Part shown: positions 55,727 through 64,000 of the stretch, one piece after another | How positions within the stretch are numbered: the stretch's first letter is position 1 | Layout: the number at the start of each line of letters is the position of its first letter | Assembly (NCBI GenBank): GCA_951802425.1 | Contig: OX637804.1 | Coordinates: 2,356,001 to 2,420,000, forward strand | Source of the DNA: Clavaria fumosa | Lineage: Eukaryota > Basidiomycota > Agaricomycetes > Agaricales > Clavariaceae | Length of the DNA stretch: 64,000 nt | Direction: 5' to 3' | Notes under the pieces: generated by a model | Seen by the model: only the letters and a program-made list of their open reading frames with translations | Told to the model about the DNA's origin: nothing | Databases searched by the model: none | Program-made: the position numbers and the translations under genes

Positions 55727-57496
55727 TCATTCGGAGTGCAACGGATTGCCGAGCTTTTCCCAAACATCTCGCCTCATTGCTACAATAGAGCTACCCTGGT
55801 CAAGAAGACACTCCGCTGCGATCCGGCTGTCTAGAATGCCCTCAACGATGCGGAGTGGAGCAGCATCGACTGCGACGACAAGATCGGAGGTATCCGGGGC
55901 CGTAATGTTCATGTAAAGCATGTCCTGTACGATGGAAGCAGTGACCGGGACGCGGCGGGCGGTGACCATATCCTTCATCTTTTTGCGGATGTCTCCGGAA
56001 ATGGCAAGTAATTCACGCGGTGTCACACGGACCAGAATGTCGAGTGCGCGATCGAAAACTTGTTGAACGGTTACCGGATTTTCTATCGGAGCTTGGTAAT
56101 GATACTGGACGTCGGATTGTTCGATTCTTTCCAGCTTCGATGGGCGCGTGACCGGAGGCGAGGTAATGATAACGGTGGGCGGAGGAGGTAACCTAGATGG
56201 CTGTGGATCGTTATTCCTGGGTGTGGGCGCTTTCCTTTTGCCCTTATCTACTTTCTTCGCCACATCATTTGCAAAGGTGCGGACCATGTTTTCCAATGCG
56301 GTCCTCTTGTTATCTTCTTCTTCCGAATCGTCTTCCGTATCCGGGGGATTTACGAATGATCCGGTCAGCTGTGCTTCAAATACCGCGGTAGTCGCCAGTT
56401 GCGTGTTCTGGGATTGGTAAGTAGCATAGTACTTGTCAAAGCGCTCGGATAGGTTGTTTCCTATGATAGTGCCGGGCAAGTATTGTCTGGAGGGAAGGCA
56501 AATCCTGCCTTTGGTGTTCCGTATACATTTACCAGACTTGATGTATTCGAGAGCTTTCGGACAAGTACTAACGAAATGACCTAGTTCCGAACAGAAGTTA
56601 CACATCCTACTTGTAGGGGAATTCGTGGTCCGAGCGGCGGAGCGTTTTGCTGGTTTGAGGGACTGAGCTGATAAAATTGATTCCAGGCGAGCCATTGTAG
56701 AAGCAAATGTCGCCAAGGCCGTGGACATGTCGAGTTCTTCCTTTTTGACCACTGGTTTTTGTTCCCTCCCGGGGGCTGCGGATGCGAAGTGGATGGGTCT
56801 GGAGAATTGATCAGTTGTCATGGAGTGCGGGGACGTTGAGGAAAGTAGAAATTCGGCTGCGGCGTGAACCTCATTCATCAGGTATGGGTCCTCCGGATGG
56901 TGATTAGGTAGTATAATTGCGAGCCGGCTCTGGATCTGGCGCCTAGTATGATCCCCAAATCCGAGGATGTAAAGCCGGTTCCTATCGTTGGTGGACATAC
57001 GTTGTGAACTGATCAGATGCGAGGTGATCCGAAGAAAGTCCCGGTAGTATTCTCCGTGTTCTGCGCGCGTGTAAACCCCTTTTTGGGCCAAGTCTGATAT
57101 GAAACGGTCCAAATCGGCAACAGAAAACAAGCGACCGCCGTCAGAGCCTGGATAAAGGCATCGGACAGCCGCTTTGAAGGTATCCCAAGTCCATACCGGG
57201 TCTGGGTCTGGTGTGAGGGTCTCCCAGAGGAGACATGTGTCTGTGTCAAGGTAATGCTTTGCATACCGAATTAAATCGGCTTTGGGAATGTCTGGATTAA
57301 TGTCGGTGAGTACGATGTCGATGTCCTCGAAGTACCGGTTGAGGTGTGTCGGTACTCCGTCAAAGGCGGGGGCCCCGTGAGCGCCATGGAGCGGATATCT
57401 CGGTTGGTTAGCCATTTGTATTGGTGCGTGGGGTGATAGGTTTATTTCGTCCAGTGAATTCTGAGGTGTTTCTGGTGGGAAGTGAAGGATGCTCAA
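55727..57496 (-). CDS. Gypsy-3 gag and protease region
   Basis: Open frame of 589 codons. Gag core at residues about 40-190 (FDGVPTHLNRYFEDIDIVLT), zinc knuckle CNFCSELGHFVSTC near residue 295, a Pro/Lys-rich linker, then the protease with active site LLDQGSSIVAM (about 55795-55770), where the usual DSG reads DQG. Such variants occur in this Agaricomycete lineage as far as I recall. The frame ends at a TGA (55729-55727) that is followed in the same frame by the next protein segment (VIHMESSHGTIAPTLG). It is therefore probably a Trp or Arg codon mutated to stop rather than the true end. Confidence 0.88.
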   Translation of the reverse strand: MSILHFPPETPQNSLDEINLSPHAPIQMANQPRYPLHGAHGAPAFDGVPTHLNRYFEDIDIVLTDINPDIPKADLIRYAKHYLDTDTCLLWETLTPDPDPVWTWDTFKAAVRCLYPGSDGGRLFSVADLDRFISDLAQKGVYTRAEHGEYYRDFLRITSHLISSQRMSTNDRNRLYILGFGDHTRRQIQSRLAIILPNHHPEDPYLMNEVHAAAEFLLSSTSPHSMTTDQFSRPIHFASAAPGREQKPVVKKEELDMSTALATFASTMARLESILSAQSLKPAKRSAARTTNSPTSRMCNFCSELGHFVSTCPKALEYIKSGKCIRNTKGRICLPSRQYLPGTIIGNNLSERFDKYYATYQSQNTQLATTAVFEAQLTGSFVNPPDTEDDSEEEDNKRTALENMVRTFANDVAKKVDKGKRKAPTPRNNDPQPSRLPPPPTVIITSPPVTRPSKLERIEQSDVQYHYQAPIENPVTVQQVFDRALDILVRVTPRELLAISGDIRKKMKDMVTARRVPVTASIVQDMLYMNITAPDTSDLVVAVDAAPLRIVEGILDSRIAAECLLDQGSSIVAMRRDVWEKLGNPLHSE

Positions 57497-57773
57497 TTCG
57501 AGGGGGAGTGGTGTAAGCGGTTCTTCGAAGATCTGTGGTAATGTGGTAACCGGGGTGGCGAAGCTCGTGTGGGAGTAAACAATGGATGAAATACTGGGAA
57601 TGTCCGATGGAAGAAAGTGGGAAGTTTCAATTACTTCTCCGGCAAGTTCAGTATCCAGTGGTTCCGAAGTCAGATTCGGGTTTCGAGTTTTCAGGCATTC
57701 GGAGCATCGAGGCTGGAAAGCGGAGGAGCCTCTGGGAATCCTCGAGGGCTGTAGTGAAGACGTTGTTACGACC

Positions 57774-57791
57774 CCCTCACAGCGGGCTCCA
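57774..57791 (-). other. Gypsy-3 primer-binding site
   Basis: Four bases after the 5' LTR the minus strand reads TGGAGCCCGCTGTGAGG. A TGG start is expected for a site pairing with a tRNA 3' CCA end. This marks 57796-58701 as the 5' LTR. Confidence 0.65.
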
Positions 57792-57795
57792 AAAT

Positions 57796-58701
57796 TGTAG
57801 TAGGCTGTACGGGTGTTGGCTGCAAATAGATGTTCGCGGCCGGGTTCTTCAGGGGGTCTTATTACACAATGGGTACACTAGACAGAACCTTGGAGGATGT
57901 AGAGGTTGAGTGCAAAAGGTTCAGAGAGTGAAAATATACGTTGTCCGGAGTATCCGGTATTGGATCCGATAGAGTCCGATGTTTGGATCGAAGGTTTGAG
58001 GGGCCGGCGACGATGAAGGCCAGCGGATCAATAGGTACGACGAAGGGTGAGCTTGCTAAAAATCACAGCACAATGTGGGCATTCAAAAAGCTGGATTACC
58101 ATAGAACCTGGTACGTACTTAAGTACATCTTCGTAAGCACAGCAAATCCGGTTCTACGGAAGTTTCCGGAAGCTACAGAAAGTAATGCGGTATCGTGTGG
58201 AAGGTCATATAGAGGTCATGAATCATAGAGGAGTTATGCGGTTCGGAGGAATGAAGTGTCCGATGATCGGTGTACATCCGGACCGCTCATAAAATGAAGG
58301 AGAGTGAGACTGGTACAGCAAAGGGGTACTAGGAACAATGGACAAAGCACTGCAAAGGGTTTGAAACGTTTCAATGATCGGATGGTTGAAAGGTATCACA
58401 ATATGAAATTTACAGCATGTATATGAAATAGAGGAATGGGAATGGAATAGTGAGTATGTCGAGCACTGACCATGCTGGAGTGATGAAATAGAGGGGTGTA
58501 GGCGGTGTGTGTGACCTGCGGGCTGTGATCGTCATGGGGGATTGGAGACCGGAGAGTCCGATGTCGGATAAGTATCGGTCGTTATCGGATGGTGTCGGAT
58601 TGTTATCGGATCGTATCAGACGCGATTGCCTTGGATCCCGAAATATCCGGATGGTCGGTATCTGTCATGTTTCTATGTTTAAACCGCATATTATCCTTAC
58701 A
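57796..58701 (-). mobile_element. LTR3, 5' LTR of Gypsy-3 (906 bp)
   Basis: Plus strand TGTAGTAGGCTGTACGGG to TTATCCTTACA. Differs from the 3' LTR by a few transitions (for example ACGGG versus ACAGG) and a six-base indel near 58440. Confidence 0.92.
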
Positions 58702-59007
58702 CTGCACCCTGCCTTTACTGCTATCCCATCCCCTTGGTATCCTTATCTCTCTCCCACGATGGCTTCCCGTCCCCTTAGCACCCTTGTACCACTGTCCCAT
58801 CCCCTTGCTGACTGACGCTTCTCTTCTCAGCACTATTGCAACCCTGTGACCATTTCCCGGATACTTTCATTCCTTCCCAACTGTCACTCCCATTGAACAT
58901 TGATACATCGACACTTTGTATTTGAATCGTCTCTATGGAATCGGACTTAGTATATATACCAGTAGATACAAGGCCTGTATTCCTTAGACTTTGATATTCT
59001 CTAGAAA
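58702..59007 (+). mobile_element. probable tail of the Gypsy-4 5' LTR
   Basis: Pyrimidine-rich, with a TATA-like GTATATATACC near 58950, followed about 60 bp later by the first gag-like frames. It abuts the Gypsy-3 LTR, so the start is lost. No second copy is available to fix the end. Confidence 0.4.
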
Positions 59008-61188
59008 TTGCCTCTTTCTACTCGTACTTGTGCCAATTCATCCACTAAACATGTGACCCTCGTGACCTCACTGCGACCTTTGGACTCCCGATTTAGGATC
59101 GACCATGACATAATATCAAAGTCTCAACCCCATCTCTCATCCCAACTCGACGTCTGTGATGTCCCAACATTGACGACTGACCCTAACCAACCTTGCCCAG
59201 CCCTCCTAACAAACTTGGAAGCCGTGACCCTTGCTATTCACCAAACTGGATTCTCAGCTCCAGAGAGAAAAGAACTTACCAGTCCCCCGAGGCCTCACAG
59301 ATAGGCAAAAGCAACACTGCTTCTTCGCTCTTTGCTATATTGATCACTGTACACAGGCACCCACCACTCACTACAACTCTCTGGACAGATGACCTCCACA
59401 GAGCACTGTTTATCGTTCAATAGAATGGCAATTCATCAAACCCAGACCTTGGTCCTTGAGAGAGATTCGTGAGCAAAGGCTCTACCCAACTCACTTCCCC
59501 AACAAGTTCCCCACATTACTTACTGCCACCCTTAATGAAGAAATATTCCATCAGGCTACTGAAGGCCTGACAATTGAGGACATCGAAAACGTCGAGTCCC
59601 TGTTGAGAATGCCCTCGCCCACTCCTACCCCACGACCCCTTACCTATGCCACCACTGCGGTTCAGACTGACACCACCAAACCCAAACCCAGAACTGACTG
59701 TTACCTACGAGTATGCACACCCAGCACGTGGCTCATCGTTGACACCCATCGCCACCCAGCCCAACTCGTCACCTGGGTGTCCATCAACCCCCGAGTCTAC
59801 CCTAGTGCCTGGCCTTGGCCTGCTTCGGATATCGGAAGAAGTCTTCAGGACACCCTTGCACAGCCCTGCACCCTCACCTCCTCTCGCAACCCTTGCCCTC
59901 CCCGTTTGGCTCAATTCCCCGTCACCTCGGACTCCCCCTCCCCCTCCTCAGTCTCCTCCATCTCCTTCACCTCCGACTCAACGGAACTCCTGGACATCGA
60001 CAAGGAACTCTGTGGATACGATGTCTAGTGGATTCTCTATCGCCCCCTTCAATGGGAGTAAGATCGCTTACCGGACCTTTGCCTGGCAGCTTAACATTTT
60101 CTTCCTCGCAGAGCCAGAAAGGTTCAACATGGACCTAAAATGAATTCTTTTTACCCTGAACCAGATGCATGGAGGTTACACTGGAGATTGGGCGAATTCA
60201 GTGGTCAAGAAAATAGTCGCGGCTCCCACTTCATGCCCTACATGGACGGTCTTCAAGGGAAGAATGGACGCAGAGTTTTCGGACTTGGTAGAAAAGGAGA
60301 ATGCCTATCTTAAGCTTGGGAAGCTTAGGCAAGGTAAACACCTGGTTAATGAGTTCCTGACAGAGTTTGACCAGCTAGTTGCAAAGGCCGAACTCTGGGA
60401 GGAAACTCACAGAGACCTCCTTGTTACCCTCCTCAAACCCATGCTCAATTTTGCCATCACTGACCAAATATACTCAGCCGCCTCCCTTCCACCCAACTAT
60501 TCCACTTGGAAGAGGAAGGCCCTCGCCATCAACATGATGCTTGAATGTCACGATACATGGACAGTCTTCAAGGGAAGAATGGATGCAGAGTTTTCGGACT
60601 TGGTAGAAAAGGAGAACACCTATCTTAAGCTTGGGAAGCTTAGGCAAGGTAAACGCCTGGTTAATGAGTTCCTGACAGAGTTCGACCAGCTAGTCGCGAA
60701 GGCTGAACTCTCAGAGGAAACTCACAGAGACCTCCTTGTTACCCTCCTCGAACCTGTGCTCAATTTTGCCATCACTGACCAAATATACTCAGCCGCCTCC
60801 CTTCCACCCAACTATTCCACTTGGAAGAGGAACCTCACCATCGACATGATGCTCGAACGTTGCGACGCCATGTGCCCTGCCTGGCAAGTTATATTTGCTA
60901 AACCACCTGACCGACCGGCCCTGCGACCTTCCACCCCCCCACAACACGACCCAAACACCATGCAGGTCGACCGGATCCTGTTGCGAGGCAATTGCTACAA
61001 TTGCCAGCAGCCCGGCCACCTTGCATGCAATTGCCCGCTCCCTCGCAAGCCCCCCCCCCCCCCCCCCCGAGTTCCCCAAATCGATGTCTGCACCAACGAC
61101 ACCTCAACCGCTACAGTCGACGAGCTTGAGGCCCTGGTGGCCCAGCTCCACAACACCATCGAGGTGAAGGACAAGGAGCTTGGGGTGC
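59008..61188 (+). pseudogene. Gypsy-4 gag with an internal tandem duplication
   Basis: N-terminal Pro/Thr-rich frames at 59008-60028, then the gag core from an ATG at 60021 (MSSGFSIAPFNGS), a stop TGA at 60141-60143, and an open frame 60165-61188. Within it a 105-residue block is repeated head to tail (60241-60555 and 60556 to about 60832), each copy with FKGRMDAEFSDLVEKEN and FLTEFDQLVAKAEL. The zinc knuckle CYNCQQPGHLACNC is at about 60991-61032, followed by a poly-Pro run coded by 19 C bases (61050-61068). It is interrupted in frame at 61189 by LTR1; after it the frame resumes (GVLKEVKAN). Confidence 0.88.
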
Positions 61189-62008
61189 TGTCGGGCTTGT
61201 GACAGCAAAACCCCTTTGGTGTGCAAGGGTAGAGCGAAGTGTCTGTTCAGTTTCTAATGCTAGTCGATAGTCCTGTCAGACTTGTCTCTCAATGTACAGG
61301 GAATACTCCTGTAATAGTCTGAGTGTCTGGTAATAGGTCTGTGGATCGGTTCTGAGTAGTCAGTCCTTTATCCAAGTCCTTGTATACCTCTGGTAATACT
61401 CGAACTGATAGAGGTTCTGCTCAATCGATGGGTGGCTGGTGAAACTCTCAGGAGGGATGACTTGCGACCTTAAAGGCAGGAAGACGAATCCTTCCAGTGC
61501 AAAGTTCTCAGCAGTGATGTTTGCTGTCAGACTTAGTTGAGGTCTCTCAAGTAAGTGTATAGATGAAAAGATCGAAGCTAGGGTACACATGGGCTGGTCC
61601 CAGGTCTTATATAGTCTAGCTATGGGCTGTACGTGATGGATGAGTCATTGATTAAATATCAGAATTGATAGATGATCAGGAAAGCTGCATGCTTGCACTG
61701 GAATGTTGAGTATGAGCAGTGTTGATTCCTGTTGGGATCCTTGTGATGATGATGTCATCAGTGATTGAATAGGGTCCCTGCTTCGATGCATTATATCATG
61801 GTTGGCTGCGTCTGATCTTGTTGGGGATTAGATTGGAGGATCAGATGATCTGTGATTGAGCTGCTCTGAGTCATGATCACTTGATTGATCAATGTGATGT
61901 AATGATCGAGTGAAACTGATCTTTGATCAGAGATCTTCTTAGGGGTGATCATGTCTGATGGATAGGGGTTTGCCCAATCGAGGTCGAGATCAACCTGTGG
62001 TGGTTACT

Positions 62009-62018
62009 GGATAAAAGG
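62009..62018 (+). promoter_or_regulatory. TATA-like box of the LTR1 antisense gene, copy B
   Basis: GGATAAAAGG about 45 bp before the ATG at 62061, same spacing as in copy A. Confidence 0.45.
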
Positions 62019-62060
62019 AGGGTTCCCCTCCTCTCGCCATCTCTTCAGAGTCTGCCTGCT

Positions 62061-62847
62061 ATGTGCTTCCAAGGCCACCACCTCGTCGAGTTCTTCCATA
62101 GCTCCTCCCTCTTCGCTCCCCATACTGGGGTTAAACTCTCCTGTGATACCTTTCATTGGTGGGTTCAACTTGTCCCTGCCAATGTGGACCTTAACTGGGT
62201 CCTCGACCGATGCTTCGCTTGTGGGGATCCTTCCCACCTCGTCAAGGATTGCTCCTTGACTCAAGGTCCCTATCGACATATCTGTGACCTTCTCGAGGAC
62301 CCTCATGGTGAGTTAGCCAAGCTGCTTCTCTCTGTCTCTGGTGAGTCTGATTCTTTATAGACTGGGACTGGGCTCCTCCTTGCTCTCCCTTGCCAACTGT
62401 TTGGGCCACCACCCCTTGGGGTGATCAGGGCACTTGGTACCAAGGTGGGCAGGATTGGGCGGAGATCGGTTCTGGTCCTGTACACCCAGCTTACCATCCT
62501 CAGGCCCAGATCTTCAACCTCTGGGTGCCCTGTTGGTGGTGCCTCCTCCGTCACCCTCCCTTCCTACCATTGACCTCCCCCCCACCTATTCCTCCCTCCC
62601 CTCTCCTTCTTTGGATGACAAGGGCCCTCTCAGTGCTGTGCAGGATCTGCAAGAGATATCCCTAGAGACTGGGATCTGGGATGGTCAGTTCGCCTCTCAT
62701 CCCTCGAGGGTTGCCCTTGGGTTTGTGGGTGAGTCTGACTTCTCAGACTCTTCTGATGAATCATGGGATGAAGAGTCTTGGGGGTCTGAGTACAGCACCT
62801 CAGGCACCTCCCTTGATGAAGAGGGGTCTTGGCTTTCCTTTGTGTAG
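62061..62847 (+). CDS. LTR1 antisense zinc-knuckle/acidic-tail gene, copy B
   Basis: Same gene as at 49238. First frame 62061-62360 with CFACGDPSHLVKDC intact, middle block VWATTPWGDQGTWYQGGQDW (62390-62480), and last frame 62434-62847 ending GSWLSFV, preceded by the acidic GESDFSDSSDESWDEESW. The stop overlaps the hairpin AGATAAGT/ACTTATCT, and an AATAAAATA poly(A)-like signal follows at 62870-62878. All blocks kept open in a copy with many transitions suggests past protein-level constraint. Whether it is expressed is unknown. Confidence 0.5.
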
Positions 62848-62987
62848 ATAAGTATGGTACTTATCTTGCAATAAAATATATAGCTGGGGTTTTAGCCCCT
62901 TTTTCGCCTGATTTGCATGGTGTTTCTTAAGTTAAAAGATTGAAATTTGCTGGCTGGATAGCATGGACGACGCTTTCATACAGGTGC

Positions 62988-63640
62988 TGAAAGAGGTGAA
63001 GGCAAATTTTCCCACAGGCAAGGAGTGAAGGAAGCAGCCTCCCCACCTAAGTCCCCCCCCTGTACTAGTATCATGTCAATGCCATCATCTGATTCCTGTC
63101 CCGAACTGCTTCTAAGGACAGTAAAGATAGTGGGCCAGCAAGAAATGGCCCAACTCAAATTCAAAGTTCGAATCTCCCCTCCTGCCTTCCCGAGTAGAGC
63201 TGTGCTCGGAAAAGTGTTGATCAATAGTGGCAGCACTACCTCGGTCATGGACCACAATTTCGCCAAGCAGAACTGGTTCCCTATGGAATGACTCCCATCC
63301 CTGATGATCATGAGAAATGTGGACGGTACACTGAACTCGCGAGGACCCATCACGCACCTCACCAAGGTCATGATTGAGTTTGGTCTCAGTCACTGCAAGG
63401 TTATCGAGTGCTACTTAGGCGATTACCCCGACTTCAACCTTGTGCTAGGCGATGACTGGCTCCAGAAGCACAACCCTGTTATCAACTGGCGAGCCCGCTC
63501 CCTTGAGTTCCAGCACTGCCATGGCCTCCCTTGTAGTGCTGCAGTCCGTGTCATCGCTAATGACTCCCCTGACTGGCCGACCCTCTTCCTGCGAGTTTTT
63601 GGAGAAGAGTTCTTGTCATGGGAAGAATGACGAAGTCGAT
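62988..63640 (+). pseudogene. Gypsy-4 protease region
   Basis: After the LTR1 copy the gag frame continues briefly. Frames 63025-63291 and 63304-63630 then read as a Ty3-type aspartic protease: VLINSGSTTSVMDHNFA, with the catalytic Asp of DSG replaced by Asn (about 63213-63260), and NLVLGDDWLQKHNPVINW (about 63437-63490), typical of this protease family's C-terminal part. A TGA at 63289-63291 separates them. With the Asp-to-Asn change it cannot be active. Confidence 0.85.
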
Positions 63641-64000
63641 TATGTAAAACAAGGCAAACAACGACAAAGGCAATACGATTAGGACAACTGCGATACTAGA
63701 AGCAAGAACACCAGAGTACCAATGGCAATCAAGAGTGAGGAGATGCTCCTTGCTGTTGATGGCCATTGGGGATTGGTTTATGGAATCGAAGCACCTAAGT
63801 AATACAAGAACCAATCTGGAACCAGAAACTATGTATTACGTCAAACGGAATCTTCGACGTTTGGGCCACTAGACCCAGAGTTTATCCTCATCCACTGACC
63901 GAGAAGGAGACTCCCCAACCTGGACATACTCGCCCTTGACGTCTGGCAAAGCCACTGTAGCCATTGCAGGGGCTGACAGAGGAGACAACGGCGGAGGGGT
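63641..64000 (+). other. Gypsy-4 continuation, unassigned
   Basis: The linker between protease and reverse transcriptase would be expected here. Short frames (for example SEEMLLAVDGHWGLVYGIEA near 63735-63795) have no motif I recognise. The element continues past the window. Confidence 0.4.

Larger units (their letters stand above)
46590..58701 (-). mobile_element. Gypsy-3 retrotransposon (Ty3/Gypsy), nearly intact, with antisense gene
   Basis: 5' LTR at 57796-58701, primer-binding site, gag-protease 57496-55727, pol to 51684, antisense accessory gene 47650-50974 (+), then 3' LTR 46590-47489. The element spans 12112 bp including a solo LTR1 and a hAT-type insertion, about 9.7 kb without them. 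Few disabling changes and near-identical LTRs indicate a young insertion. The outer flanks (CGCGG and CTGCA) do not form a target duplication, and host sequence on the two sides does not match up, so the ends probably come from recombination between two insertions. Confidence 0.85.
61189..62982 (-). mobile_element. solo LTR1, copy B (1794 bp) in Gypsy-4 gag
   Basis: Plus strand TGTCGGGCTTGTGACA to CTTTCATACA, with exact target duplication GGTGC (61184-61188 and 62983-62987). Same length as copy A but with many CpG sites converted to TpG or CpA, intermediate between copies A and C. On the minus strand it holds the TATA box and gag-start frame (61590-61360). Confidence 0.93.

Noticed and set aside
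1..64000. tRNA, rRNA or other structural RNA genes
   Set aside because: No cloverleaf with conserved A/B boxes or rRNA-like sequence was noticed by eye. A tRNAscan-SE or Infernal run would be needed to be sure.

Overview
The window looks like a transposon-dominated stretch of a basidiomycete genome, most likely an Agaricomycete. The evidence is a KDZ transposase with a CxC2 cysteine cluster, a degenerate Agaricomycete-style G-alpha-like gene, introns of about 45-60 bp, and dense nested LTR retrotransposons. Only two ordinary host genes are clear: ribosomal protein eL14 (36585-37307, +) and the Golgi phosphoprotein GOLPH3/Vps74 (38157-39446, -). They are convergent and form a small island between transposon clusters.

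Layout. 1-6055: KDZ transposase running off the left edge, with a divergent unknown multi-exon gene. 6469-8197: a 35-bp minisatellite of about 49 units. 9098-14455: a 5'-truncated Ty3/Gypsy chromovirus (Gypsy-1) with its 3' LTR (LTR2). 15726-26432: Gypsy-2, a decayed chromovirus with very long LTRs (LTR1), broken by three nested insertions (a 1.58-kb LTR-like element, a 432-bp hAT-type element and a solo LTR2). 26640-33920: Copia-2, interrupted by an almost intact Copia-1, whose two LTRs each contain a further insertion. 33997-36584: hAT-type element, hairpin element and low-complexity DNA. 36585-39446: host genes. 39722-40343: TA-flanked inverted-repeat element. 40386-44993: Copia-3. 45950-46589: G-alpha-like remnant. 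46590-58701: Gypsy-3, close to intact, with two nested insertions. 58702-64000: Gypsy-4, interrupted by a solo LTR1 and running off the right edge.

The most interesting pattern is accessory genes carried antisense inside Ty3/Gypsy elements. Gypsy-1 and Gypsy-3 are different lineages in opposite orientations in the window. Each has, between the integrase end and the 3' LTR, an antisense gene starting 160-230 bp inside that LTR and running tail-to-tail toward pol. Both genes encode a cysteine cluster with the exact spacing of fungal Zn(II)2Cys6 DNA-binding domains plus charged, coiled-coil-like segments. The Gypsy-3 gene has four GT-AG introns readable only on the antisense strand, so they would survive reverse transcription of genomic RNA. 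LTR1 independently carries an antisense CCHC zinc-knuckle and acidic-tail gene, conserved in three copies, with its own TATA-like and poly(A)-like signals.

Secondary points are a probable Tf1-like self-primer in Gypsy-2, Copia primer-binding sites that match a tRNA-Met anticodon arm and overlap the polyprotein start codon, exact target-site duplications that order the nested insertions, and a clear CpG-to-TpG/CpA decay gradient among element copies. Everything here is from reading the sequence; no database search was run.
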